From Bacillus sp. BHET2 (GTDB taxonomy: Bacteria; Bacillota; Bacilli; Bacillales; Bacillaceae_B): a DNA stretch of 64,000 nt. Shown here piece after piece: positions 33,807 through 41,617 of this stretch; the stretch's first letter is position 1, and the number at the start of each line of letters is the position of its first letter. Made by a program: the position numbers and the translations under genes. The stretch spans positions 310,001-374,000 of the forward strand of contig NZ_VCQN01000003.1 of NCBI RefSeq assembly GCF_005938125.1, given 5' to 3'. Under the pieces are notes generated by a model. It saw only the letters and a list, made by a program, of their open reading frames with translations, did no database searches and was not told the origin of the DNA.

Positions 33807-34385
33807 ATGCCGACAATAGGGTTCATAAGACACGGAATAACAGAGTGGAATGTTCTTGGCAAAGCTCAGGGTGTATCCGATATACCACTAAATGAAGAGG
33901 GAAGAAAACAAGCTGGCCTAATGGGTAAAAGACTTTTAGATGAAGGCAAATGGGATATGATCATCTCTAGTGACTTATCAAGAGCGATTGAAACAGCCCA
34001 AATCATAGGAAATGCCATTAATCTACCTATTAGTCACTATGATAAAAGAATTAGAGAAATAAATTGTGGGAAAATTGAAGGTACCACTGAAGAATTCAGA
34101 CTAAACCAATGGGGCAGAAATTGGCGAGATTTAGAGCTTGGAATGGAACACTTTGAAGACGTAGGCAAAAGAGGAGTTGAGTTTATTGAAGGGTTAGTGC
34201 AAAGGTATAACCAAAAGCGAATATTAATCGTAAGTCACGGTGCTTTAATAGGTTTAACCCTCCAACAGTTACTTCCAGAGGAGTTTGAGAAAACATACAT
34301 GGATAATATCTCCATTACAACCTTAAGTATAACTGAAGGGGTATGGGAGTGTGAATTATACAATTGTACCAACCACTTGATGTGA
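33807..34385 (+). CDS. Histidine phosphatase family protein
   Basis: A 192-residue phosphoglycerate-mutase-like enzyme. The phosphorylated histidine lies in FIRHGITEWN, the second arginine in SSDLSRAIETAQ and the second histidine in IVSHGALIG. Phosphatase activity on small phosphoesters is likely. GAGGTG precedes the ATG. It belongs to the same cluster of small-molecule modification genes. Confidence 0.88.
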   Translation: MPTIGFIRHGITEWNVLGKAQGVSDIPLNEEGRKQAGLMGKRLLDEGKWDMIISSDLSRAIETAQIIGNAINLPISHYDKRIREINCGKIEGTTEEFRLNQWGRNWRDLELGMEHFEDVGKRGVEFIEGLVQRYNQKRILIVSHGALIGLTLQQLLPEEFEKTYMDNISITTLSITEGVWECELYNCTNHLM

Positions 34386-34452
34386 AAGCCCTTTACCCTT
34401 TGTTGATAATATGTAGGGTGAAAATAAAACAAGGACAAAGTGAGGACTAAAA

Positions 34453-34893
34453 ATGCAGCTGAAATTAAAAGATGAAAATGTAATCGAAGTGAGAAAATAT
34501 AGACCGGAAGATTTTAACGATATCAATTACCTCAACGCAGAAGAACAATGGAATAACCTTGTGAATAAGAAAGAGGATACGAAAGAAGCATGGGACCATT
34601 CGAATATTGCGTATGTAACTATACATAATGGTCAACTGATCGGATACATCCGGGGAATGACTGACGAATCCGTCACAACGTTTATTTGTGAATTACTAAT
34701 TCACCACGATTTCCGTGGATTAGGGTTAGGAGATGCGTTGCTTCATTATGTCCATGGGTTATATCCAAAGACAAGAGTGGAAATGTTGGCGAGCAGTTCT
34801 TCCCATACGTACTATGAACAAAAGGGATACAGGACCTTTTATGGGTTTAGGAAGACATACGAAGAACAATCGGGTGTGGGAATAAAAAAGTAA
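34453..34893 (+). CDS. GNAT N-acetyltransferase
   Basis: A 146-residue GNAT with LLIHHDFRGLGLGDALLHYV at the acetyl-CoA site and SHTYYEQKGYRTFYGFRKTY near the C-terminus. GAGG lies 9 bp before the ATG. Substrate unknown. Confidence 0.82.
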   Translation: MQLKLKDENVIEVRKYRPEDFNDINYLNAEEQWNNLVNKKEDTKEAWDHSNIAYVTIHNGQLIGYIRGMTDESVTTFICELLIHHDFRGLGLGDALLHYVHGLYPKTRVEMLASSSSHTYYEQKGYRTFYGFRKTYEEQSGVGIKK

Positions 34894-34922
34894 GGAGAAG
34901 CAGATTCGAAACGAACCTTACC

Positions 34923-35125
34923 ATGAAAGAATTACAGCAATATATTAAAGCGAAAGACTATTCGCCAATCGTTAAAATGCATATTTTCAAAAAGTAATAG
35001 AAGAAGTCGGAGAACTGTCGGAAGTAATCAGGCAAGATATGAGATGGGAACTACAAAGAACAATAAAAGGGACAATCGAAGAAGAACTATCTGATGTAAT
35101 GTATTACATCAGATGTGGATACTAG
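34923..35125 (+). pseudogene. MazG-like pyrophosphohydrolase, frameshifted and truncated
   Basis: The ATG frame reads MKELQQYIKAKDYSP and stops at codon 25. The neighbouring frame continues YFQKVIEEVGELSEVIRQD and TIEEELSDVMYYI, with the MazG EE-x-x-E metal-binding motifs. It then loses homology and stops 20 bp before a 347-bp MITE-like element. Members normally run to about 100 residues, so both a frameshift and loss of the 3' end have occurred. Confidence 0.8.
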
Positions 35126-35144
35126 AAGGTTCGGGGATATTTAA

Positions 35145-35491
35145 GAGGCTGGGACAAAAGGGTTTTAGCCAAAGAAAAATCCGAACGATTATTCGATATT
35201 CTTTCATGAAAATCGAAAACGTTCGGATTTTTTAATGTTATTTTAAAAGCATACACAGTGTATTTAACTGGTTCTAGCTGTTGATTGGAGTGCAAGACGA
35301 AGACTCCTGCGGGAAAAGCGGAATAGGTGAGACCCCGCAGGAGCGTCAGCGACGAGGAGGCTCGCCTTCCGCCCCGAGGAAAGCGAAGTCTTGCACGGAA
35401 ATCAACAGCGGTGTCACAAGAAACCCTAACATGGTCTTATATCCTGATTGTTCGTCTTTCGATTATATTGATTTGGTTATGTCTCAGCCCC
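35145..35491. mobile_element. 347-bp MITE-like element, copy 1
   Basis: Terminal inverted repeats GGCTGGGACA (35147) and TGTCTCAGCC (ends 35489). Inside is an AAAAATCCGAACG / CGTTCGGATTTTT hairpin, then a GC-rich long palindrome (35277-35408, arms GCTGTTGATT and AATCAACAGC) carrying GACTCCTGCGGG, GAGACCCCGCAGG and GAGGAGGCTCGCC. The copy at 60.76 kb is almost identical. No transposase. No clear target duplication was recognised. Confidence 0.9.
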
Positions 35492-35521
35492 TTTTTATTT
35501 TTCTAGTCCAAAATTGGTTTT

Positions 35522-36514
35522 TTACAGTTGTCTTTTGCCTTTTCCTTTGAAAGGAAAGCATGAATGAGAAATAGCACAATCGCTTGTTTGCTTTCCTGTA
35601 GTAATCGTAGTAGTAACCTTATTAGTTTTTATACGAATAACTGAAACTGTTCCTGCATTAAAGTTAGTGATATAAGCTTTTTTTCCATCTGGTGTAATAC
35701 AAACATCCGTTGGACCATCTCCAACATTAATCGTTGTAATAATTGAATCATCACATGCATTCACTACAGTTACATTATCACTACTAATATTAGTAATATA
35801 AACCTTCTTCCCATCTGGTGTAACAGCTACACCATTCGGTCTAATGCCTACATTTATCGTATTCGTTACTAAATTTCCCTTAAGATCAATAACAGAAACT
35901 GTACTAGGTTCACCTCTCCCACGATTGGCCACAAACAGCTTTTTTCCATTCGGAGTTACTGCAAGGTCTCGAGGGAACTCTCCATTAGTAATAGGAATCC
36001 TATCTATAACTGCTTCTTTTTTGGTATCTATTACTGCAACAAAGTTACTTATTGTAACAGCAACATATGCCTTTCTTCCATTTGGACTAAATGCCACATC
36101 AAATGGATTATTTCCTACTTCTATATTTTTCACTGTTTGCTTGCAGACATCAATTATTGAGATTGTTGTACCACCGAAATTCGCTACATACACCTTTTTT
36201 CCATTAGGAGTCGCAGCTATGCCAACTGGCCCCTCACCAACAGGTATTTCATTGACTATCTTGTTACTAGAAAGGTCTAATACTGAAACAGAGTTATTAT
36301 TTGTATTGGACACATATGCATTTTTAACTAGAGTGGAAATTGTAATCCCATCTGGTTGATCGCTTACTGGAATAGTATCTTTAACTTTATCATTTTGGGT
36401 GTCTATCATTGAAATAGTATCATCCCCAAAGTTAGTGACGTAAGCAAAAAACTTTTTCTTACGTCTTAGTACACGCTTTTTATTATGGTAGTGCTTCTTC
36501 CTTTTAATTCTCAT
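35522..36514 (-). CDS. YVTN beta-propeller repeat protein
   Basis: A 330-residue protein of about seven repeats of 42-43 residues, each with a form of PNGKKVYVANFG...TISIIDV...VIDTIPVG. The repeats should close into a beta-propeller. The N-terminus is very basic (RIKRKKHYHNKKRVLRRKKK) and lacks a hydrophobic core, so there is no standard signal peptide. Ligand unknown; spore or surface location is possible. AAGGAGGG precedes the ATG. Confidence 0.88.
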   Translation of the reverse strand: MRIKRKKHYHNKKRVLRRKKKFFAYVTNFGDDTISMIDTQNDKVKDTIPVSDQPDGITISTLVKNAYVSNTNNNSVSVLDLSSNKIVNEIPVGEGPVGIAATPNGKKVYVANFGGTTISIIDVCKQTVKNIEVGNNPFDVAFSPNGRKAYVAVTISNFVAVIDTKKEAVIDRIPITNGEFPRDLAVTPNGKKLFVANRGRGEPSTVSVIDLKGNLVTNTINVGIRPNGVAVTPDGKKVYITNISSDNVTVVNACDDSIITTINVGDGPTDVCITPDGKKAYITNFNAGTVSVIRIKTNKVTTTITTGKQTSDCAISHSCFPFKGKGKRQL

Positions 36515-36946
36515 TGTATCCCTCCTTAAATACCACCACTACTAACTAGCATATGATTGGTGAAAATGTTTGTGATTTTAAGAGTGCGGATTATTTTTTT
36601 TTGCGGCCAAACCTTTTTCCTTGTTTCATAGCCTTGTGTCACCCATAACAGGATTTATAAAAAGAAATCAGCGATAAAGCTCCCCATGCTATCTGTGTAA
36701 TGGGTGGTATCTAGTAGTGGTCTAGAGGATGATTGGATGGGAATTTAAGGTTAACTTAAGGTGGTTTTTTATGTTGTTGGATTTTTGCGTATGGTAAACT
36801 ATTTACATTCTGGGGAAATATAATATTTGTTAGTAGTTGTATGAATGCGTTAAAAAAATCATTAATAATATTAATAACCTTCTATGACTCTTTATATTTA
36901 AATTATCTTACATATGTTAGATATATAAAGAAAGGAAGATATACTA
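36515..36946. other. AT-rich non-coding stretch
   Basis: No gene is seen. CACCCAT (36640) and ATGGGTG (36700) form a wide inverted pair. The stretch marks the start of an AT-rich island that runs to about 39.6 kb. Confidence 0.4.
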
Positions 36947-37183
36947 ATGAGTCAAAAAGGAGAGAAATATAATACAAGTTTCTTTATAATATCAACGCTT
37001 TTATTTTTAATAGTCATGATGGATAACATTATAGAGGATGCTTGGTTTGATTTTTTAGCATATTGTTTATCTTTTTCGATATTATGTTTTTTAATCGTTA
37101 CTAGTGCCAGACAAAAAAGAAAAAGGGTGTTAGTGATATTTCTTTTATTATTTGTAATTTATGTATTTAATCATCCTTTTTAG
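36947..37183 (+). CDS. Small membrane protein (78 aa)
   Basis: A 78-residue protein with three hydrophobic segments (FFIISTLLFLIVMM, FLAYCLSFSILCFLIVT and VLVIFLLLFVIYVF) and a basic loop RQKRKRV between the second and third. GAAAGGAAG lies about eleven bases before the ATG. The family is not recognised. It may be an immunity-type or stress membrane protein but nothing beyond topology supports this. Confidence 0.65.
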   Translation: MSQKGEKYNTSFFIISTLLFLIVMMDNIIEDAWFDFLAYCLSFSILCFLIVTSARQKRKRVLVIFLLLFVIYVFNHPF

Positions 37184-37370
37184 GAATATAGACATGAGAA
37201 TTTTAAAATTAATAAAAAGAACTTTAGTCACATAATCTCTTGAGCCAAAAAAGAGAATAGGAATAACTAAACTGTACTCTGAGTAATAGGCACAAAAGTT
37301 TACTACTGTTGGTTTGAAATAAAGTTTAATCAAAAAAGATTATAAAACGGGATATTCCGGTAAATAAAAA

Positions 37371-37407
37371 GAATCCATTTTGAAAAAAGATTGATCAAAA
37401 TGGATTC
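37371..37407. repeat. 37-bp hairpin repeat, copy A
   Basis: GAATCCATTTTG and CAAAATGGATTC enclose a 13-base loop. Arms and loop are identical to the copy at 39221. It may act as a terminator. Confidence 0.85.
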
Positions 37408-37455
37408 TAATCCACAAATTAAAGATTAATTTTTATAAAAAAGATCAATCTATTT

Positions 37456-37500
37456 TATAAAACGGTATAACTTTCTTTAAAACGATACATCTTTCTTTAG
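37456..37500. repeat. 20-bp periodic AT-rich array, locus 2
   Basis: About two units, TTTCTTTAAAACGATACATC-like, with TTTC at 37472 and 37492. It resembles locus 3 (39.39 kb) and, reversed, locus 1 (0.29 kb). A short open stretch after it (VKDEALFDVEVEI) looks like the end of a lost gene. Confidence 0.55.
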
Positions 37501-37654
37501 CCCTGTAAAAGACGAAGCACTATTTGATGTGGAAGTAGAAATTTCCGTAAACTATGACGGGAATCCTACATAATAAACTAGTTTTAACCACAACTTCACT
37601 ACACTTCTGAAAGGTCGGCTCATCTATAGCATTAGGTTAACTTGTTCGTAAATA

Positions 37655-37701
37655 AAAGGAGTTAACTATCTACATCTAGTAGGTAATCAACTCCTTTTTT
37701 T
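37655..37701. terminator. Intrinsic terminator
   Basis: AAAGGAGTT and AACTCCTTT pair, with partly paired inner bases, followed by seven T. It lies downstream of the 57-aa protein gene on the opposite strand and could terminate in either direction. Confidence 0.75.
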
Positions 37702-37755
37702 CTTTAATTGGACTTTTTCAGTGCCCTCTTTCTGAGCGCCCTTTTTTGGGAGTAA

Positions 37756-37929
37756 CTATTTTTTATTATCCAAGTGATTTTGGATTATAAAAAAAGTGAT
37801 TAGAGTGAGCAATAATAATGCCAAATCGAGATAATGACTTATATATCCCTCCGTTGATAAAAAGAATAATGTGATTAAGATTAGCGTCGTTATAATCCTC
37901 AAAAAATTTTTTTTAACAAAGCTAAGCAT
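37756..37929 (-). CDS. Small two-helix membrane protein, immunity-like (57 aa)
   Basis: A 57-residue protein with two hydrophobic helices (IITTLILITLFFLSTEG and LDLALLLLTLITFFII) and basic ends. GGTGGAG lies eight bases before the ATG. The gene starts 24 bp after the stop of the secreted pre-protein on the same strand, so they form an operon. Size, topology and position recall bacteriocin immunity proteins; this is inference. No family recognised. Confidence 0.7.
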   Translation of the reverse strand: MLSFVKKNFLRIITTLILITLFFLSTEGYISHYLDLALLLLTLITFFIIQNHLDNKK

Positions 37930-37953
37930 TTATTATCTCCACCCTTTTATATT

Positions 37954-38631
37954 TTATTGAAATTTTGCATTCGAGAACTTACTCGAAATACGGACACTAG
38001 GGTTTGGTATCTGACTAATTTGAAGCCAGTTCATATCAAATTGGATTCCACCAGGACAAAGAGCAGCAACTACTCCAAGAGTAGCTAAAATTTTTGTCAC
38101 TAGTGGCTCTGGTACCCAGATACCCCCAAGAGTTATCCCCCCTGCGATAGCTCTTATTGTATATTGACTAAGATATATTCTTACTCCCCACCAATATGTA
38201 TCAGCATCTGTTTTACCATTTTTAAAAGCCGCAATAGACATCCTCATTTTATCTGAACCTATTTTCAGATTCTCTTGTTTAGGATCAATAATGTTTAAAT
38301 CCTCATTTTTATTATTAATAATAAAAATATTAGTATCATCAAGAATAGACTGTAACTTTTGATATTCTTCTTGACTTAGCTTGGTCTTGGCTTCATCACT
38401 AATCACATATTCAGAATTATCTTCTAGTTTAACATATGGTTCAAATTTTACCTTTTCTTTTTCCGTAATAGCAACATTACCCTCTATTCCACTTAAATTA
38501 AATTCGTTAGTTTTTTCAGTTTCATTCATTTCTAGGTTCTTAGTTTCTTCGTTAGATGCAGACACACCTGGTGCAATTGCAGAAACTAGCATAATAGTAG
38601 CTAATCCCGTTAAAGAAGCTTTTTTAAACAT
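37954..38631 (-). CDS. Secreted pre-protein with hydrophobic C-terminal domain
   Basis: A 225-residue exported protein. A signal peptide covers residues 1-25 (GVSASN). A charged, acidic region of about 110 residues follows (pro-region-like). The C-terminal 95 residues begin YWWGVRIYLSQYTIRAIAGG and contain hydrophobic stretches GGITLGGIWV and ILATLGVVAALCPGG, then PNPSVRISSKF. The pattern resembles uncharacterised secreted Bacilli proteins and, loosely, SdpC-type toxin precursors. GGAGGG precedes the ATG. A 57-aa membrane protein follows in the operon. Confidence 0.75.
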   Translation of the reverse strand: MFKKASLTGLATIMLVSAIAPGVSASNEETKNLEMNETEKTNEFNLSGIEGNVAITEKEKVKFEPYVKLEDNSEYVISDEAKTKLSQEEYQKLQSILDDTNIFIINNKNEDLNIIDPKQENLKIGSDKMRMSIAAFKNGKTDADTYWWGVRIYLSQYTIRAIAGGITLGGIWVPEPLVTKILATLGVVAALCPGGIQFDMNWLQISQIPNPSVRISSKFSNAKFQ

Positions 38632-38871
38632 TTAAATACCCTCCAACATCAATTTATTTACATTACATATAAATTTTAACACATTTTCCATCTACAAAAT
38701 TTAAAAAGGACCTTAAATAAACCTTAAATATTATAAACATTGGTTACCTTAATATTTGAATGGAATTTAAAGGAGATTGAATGAGGGATGGATTGTAAAA
38801 CAAAAGGAGAATTGCTATTAAATAGAGAGTGAGAAGAGAGAACGTATTTAAAGTATTATAATATTGATATA

Positions 38872-39156
38872 TCAGTATATGAAGATTTTTTGGGCTGTAT
38901 TAATTTCCATACAGACAACAATGAAAAAAAATGAAAAAACAGTTTTATACCAATCACTTATCAAACGACTTTCTTCTTCATAGATGACGAACCTTCCAAA
39001 AATTCCATTTGCTAAATCTTCATCTCGACGAATATCCCTGTGTCCATCCTCTTCATTTTCTTCAACTGATGGACTTGGAAAATTAGGAATTGATAGCTTA
39101 TACAGTCCCGAGTTAATATTTGGCTGGAGTGGTTTTTCTACTATCCTATTAAACAT
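38872..39156 (-). CDS. Uncertain reading frame, possible gene remnant
   Basis: A 94-residue frame with a protein-like, charged middle (NGIFGRFVIYEEESRLISDW) and a hydrophobic, odd C-terminus. No ribosome binding site precedes the ATG. It may be a decayed fragment. No family recognised. Confidence 0.25.
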   Translation of the reverse strand: MFNRIVEKPLQPNINSGLYKLSIPNFPSPSVEENEEDGHRDIRRDEDLANGIFGRFVIYEEESRLISDWYKTVFSFFFIVVCMEINTAQKIFIY

Positions 39157-39220
39157 ATAGATGTTGATTTAGAATGATTACAAGTTTCTCATTAGCCCCC
39201 AGCTTTATAATATATACAAA

Positions 39221-39257
39221 GAATCCATTTTGAAAAAAGATTGATCAAAATGGATTC
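39221..39257. repeat. 37-bp hairpin repeat, copy B
   Basis: Identical to copy A over all 37 bases, 1850 bp away and in the same orientation. The two copies bracket the pre-protein operon. Confidence 0.85.
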
Positions 39258-39386
39258 TTACTCCGTAAATTTAATAACTCCCAATAACATCCAACGCATA
39301 AATGGATTGGAATTCATGTCAGATGGATAATAAAAACCGATTTATGGGTAGTAAAACAGTGAAAATGGATAGGGTAATGGGTAAAA

Positions 39387-39470
39387 GCTTCGCAACTTTC
39401 TTTAAAACATCGTGACTTTCTTCAACACATCGCATCTTTTTTATAAACATCGCGAGTTTATTTCAAACCT
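39387..39470. repeat. 20-bp periodic AT-rich array, locus 3
   Basis: The TCG core recurs at 39390, 39410, 39430 and 39450. Units read ACTTTCTTTAAAACATCG with variation. Thirteen of sixteen positions match a reversed unit of locus 1. Confidence 0.7.
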
Positions 39471-39600
39471 ACAACTACTCAGGGGATTTTTATATACAAA
39501 TGAAGTGAAAAATTCACTAAAGGTGATTCCATAAAAAGTCTAGATTAATGGAATAATATGTTAAAATAAAGACGCATACAAAAAAACAGGAGGAATTATC

Positions 39601-40284
39601 ATCAAAAAAATATACATGCTACACGGCTTCATGGGGACGGCACAAACACATTTTTCAAATCAAATCCCATACTTTGGTGATGGGTATGAACTCATTCTTT
39701 TAGACTTACCCGGACACGGAAAATCGACTTTAGAAGCGTCTGATCATTATTTCGAGCATACACTCGACTACCTGATCACTCAATTGCAGGAGAAGGGTGA
39801 AGGGTATCTAATCGGTTTATCATTGGGTGCATCATTAGCCATACATACAGCCTTAAGAGCACCGGAGTTAGTAAAAGGTATTGTTCTGACAGGGTATTCC
39901 CCTTATATACCAGATGAGCTAAAGGAAATCATGGAAAAACAAAACGAATATTATCTTAATATCAAAGAAAATGATGAGGAGATTGCCGAACACTTCCATA
40001 AACTACACGGAGAAAAATGGGAGCAAACGATAAAGAAAGTTCTTCATTCGATGACTTTTCATTATCCAGCTGTTACAAGAGAGAACATGCAGGATATCAA
40101 GCCCCCAGTGCTGATGCTTAATGGGAGTCATGATGTTCATGAAGTAGAAGCCGTTTCTTTTGTTAAAAGATCAAATCAAACCATTGAGGTAGGACTGATT
40201 CCTGATGGAGGTCATACTGCAAATATCGACCAGCCGGAGATATTTAATAGAGTAGTAGAAAGGTTTCTGGAGAGAATAGGCTAA
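39601..40284 (+). CDS. Alpha/beta hydrolase, MenH-like, possible ATC start
   Basis: A serine hydrolase of about 222-227 residues. The oxyanion region is MLHGFMGTAQTHF, the nucleophile is in GLSLGAS, the acid is in NGSHDVHE and the histidine in DGGHTANID. It resembles MenH and related hydrolases. AGGAGG (39588-39593) is spaced for an ATC at 39601 (reading KKIYMLHGF), while the first ATG is at 39616, 22 bases from the site. Either a non-AUG start is used, the ATG was mutated, or translation starts poorly at 39616. Confidence 0.8.
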   Translation: MKKIYMLHGFMGTAQTHFSNQIPYFGDGYELILLDLPGHGKSTLEASDHYFEHTLDYLITQLQEKGEGYLIGLSLGASLAIHTALRAPELVKGIVLTGYSPYIPDELKEIMEKQNEYYLNIKENDEEIAEHFHKLHGEKWEQTIKKVLHSMTFHYPAVTRENMQDIKPPVLMLNGSHDVHEVEAVSFVKRSNQTIEVGLIPDGGHTANIDQPEIFNRVVERFLERIG

Positions 40285-40314
40285 CCAATAGCAAACAAAG
40301 GAGAAACACCAGAT

Positions 40315-40605
40315 ATGGCAAAAACCTCAGGTGCTTTTACCATTGTAATGAATAAACAAAATCGAGTATTACTGGCAAAGTGAAAAGACTATCCTCTTTG
40401 GGGTCTACCTGGAGGTACAGTAGAAGAGGGAGAACCGCTAAAGCAGTATGCAATCAGGGAAACCGAAGAAGAAACAGGCTATATCATTTCCATCGTTCGG
40501 AAAATAGGAGAATACGATCAACCTCAATACTGGAATCACCCAACTTCATTCATGGATTTAATGGGTGATCTGCATGTTACACATTCAAAATGGATTCCAA
40601 AGTGA
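40315..40605 (+). pseudogene. NUDIX hydrolase, nonsense mutation and 3' truncation
   Basis: AAAGGAG and ATG open AKTSGAFTIVMNKQNRVLLAK, then TGA at 40381 (probably from CGA). The frame continues DYPLWGLPGGTVEEGEPL and AIRETEEETGY, a complete Nudix box (G-x5-E-x7-RE-x2-EE-x-G). The C-terminus is lost where a hairpin of the AAAATGGATTC family begins. Confidence 0.85.
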
Positions 40606-40617
40606 ATCCATTTTTTT
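40586..40617 (+). repeat. AAAATGGATTC hairpin, copy C, terminator-like
   Basis: CAAAATGGATTC and GAATCCATTTTTTT pair around CAAAGT. The arms are the same as in copies A and B but in inside-out order. The T-run makes it a good terminator. Confidence 0.75.
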
Positions 40618-40623
40618 AGATTA

Positions 40624-40651
40624 GGAAAACCTTTCCTATCTTTGCTTCGTC
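40624..40651 (+). promoter_or_regulatory. Predicted ECF-type autoregulated promoter
   Basis: GGAAAAC (40624-40630) and CGTC (40648-40651) are separated by 17 bp, the spacing and sequence of ECF sigma promoters such as those of SigM or SigX. It lies directly before the ECF sigma gene. Confidence 0.65.
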
Positions 40652-40673
40652 TATTCATATGGGAGGGAAGACA

Positions 40674-41207
40674 GTGGGGGAACTATCAGAAACGAGGATT
40701 CAAGAGATGGATGGTGTGACGATCGAGGATGTCGTGGATCAGTATGGGGAGGACGTGTGGAAGCTCGTATTCTCATATGTCCGTCATGAACAGGCTGCCG
40801 ATGATCTCACCCAGGAGATCTTTATTAAGATTTATAAAAAAATAGATACATTTGCCGGTCATTCAACCCTGCGAACCTGGATTTGGAGAGTGGCCATTAA
40901 TCACTGCAAGGATTATTTGAATAGCTGGTATAAGCGACAGGTATTTACTGAAGAGGATCGCCATTTTCAAATGATGAGTTCCGGCAGTTCGGTCGAAGGG
41001 GATGTCATTCAAAGGGATGAGGACCGGGAGTTGGAAGAGGTCGTCCTGAGACTTCCGATGAAGTACAGAGAAATTATTTATTTATATTATTATGAAGAAA
41101 GCACGATAAGAGAAGTTTCATTCCTTCTTGGCGTAAAGGAAAATACTGTTAAAACTAGATTAAGGAAGGCGAAGCAATTGGTGAAGGAAGGACTGGTGAA
41201 CGAATGA
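40674..41207 (+). CDS. ECF-type RNA polymerase sigma factor
   Basis: A sigma-70 family protein of about 177 residues. Region 2 is VFSYVRHEQAADDLTQEIFI with RTWIWRVAINHCKDYL; region 4 is LPMKYREIIYLYYYEESTIREV and VKENTVKTRLRKAKQLV. GTG 40674 is preferred: GGGAGGG is seven bases away, and the ATG at 40659 would lie at the predicted transcription start. It overlaps the PadR-like gene by four bases. The partner of an anti-sigma factor is not obvious. Confidence 0.9.
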   Translation: MGELSETRIQEMDGVTIEDVVDQYGEDVWKLVFSYVRHEQAADDLTQEIFIKIYKKIDTFAGHSTLRTWIWRVAINHCKDYLNSWYKRQVFTEEDRHFQMMSSGSSVEGDVIQRDEDRELEEVVLRLPMKYREIIYLYYYEESTIREVSFLLGVKENTVKTRLRKAKQLVKEGLVNE

Positions 41208-41614
41208 TGGAGGATCGATTAAAAAGACTCCGGAGTGCGATGGATCGAGGAAGCTTTCAGCAAATGCCTTTTACGGAAGAAAAGAAGAGGATGATTAATA
41301 GAGGCATCAATTGTTCACGTGAGAATGATCAGGATATTCTGGTGCACATTCTTCAATTGCTTCAAAAGGAGAAAAACGGTCATGAACTGCTCAACAATCT
41401 TCGTGCGAGAGGAATCAAGAAATACGAGGAAAGACAGGGGTTTCTCTATACTGTCCTTCATAAAATGGAGCAGGACAGAATGTTGGAATCTTATTGGGTA
41501 GAAGGAGAAAAGAGATATATGATTTCAAAACAGGGAAGAAAGCACCTTCAACATATAGAACAAGGCGATCATAGAAAAAGATATTCCTTCAAAGGCTTGC
41601 TGGAGGGGGAGTGA
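41204..41614 (+). CDS. PadR-like winged-helix regulator
   Basis: A 136-residue protein. The PadR domain spans about residues 45-125 (ILVHILQLLQKEKNGHELLN, FLYTVLHKMEQDRMLESYWV, KRYMISKQGRKHL). A charged 40-residue extension at the N-terminus is unusual for PadR and occupies the place where an anti-sigma domain might be. ATGA overlap with the sigma gene implies coupling. Confidence 0.82.
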   Translation: MMEDRLKRLRSAMDRGSFQQMPFTEEKKRMINRGINCSRENDQDILVHILQLLQKEKNGHELLNNLRARGIKKYEERQGFLYTVLHKMEQDRMLESYWVEGEKRYMISKQGRKHLQHIEQGDHRKRYSFKGLLEGE

Positions 41615-41617
41615 CGG

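Larger units (their letters stand above)
38632..39600. other. AT-rich spacer with repeats
   Basis: Apart from the doubtful frame at 38.9 kb, no gene is seen. It holds a second 37-bp hairpin and the third 20-bp periodic array. A TGTTAAAAT -10-like site near 38680 on the reverse strand may serve the secreted pre-protein gene. Confidence 0.45.

Noticed and set aside
35281-35550. An open frame of 89 codons beginning IGVQDEDSCGKSG
   Set aside because: It lies inside the 347-bp MITE-like element and recurs with the element at 60.9 kb; it has no ribosome binding site and reflects the palindromic GC-rich core, not a gene.
37490-37575. Short coding stretch VKDEALFDVEVEISVNYDG
   Set aside because: It has no start and runs out of a repeat array; at most the end of a lost gene.
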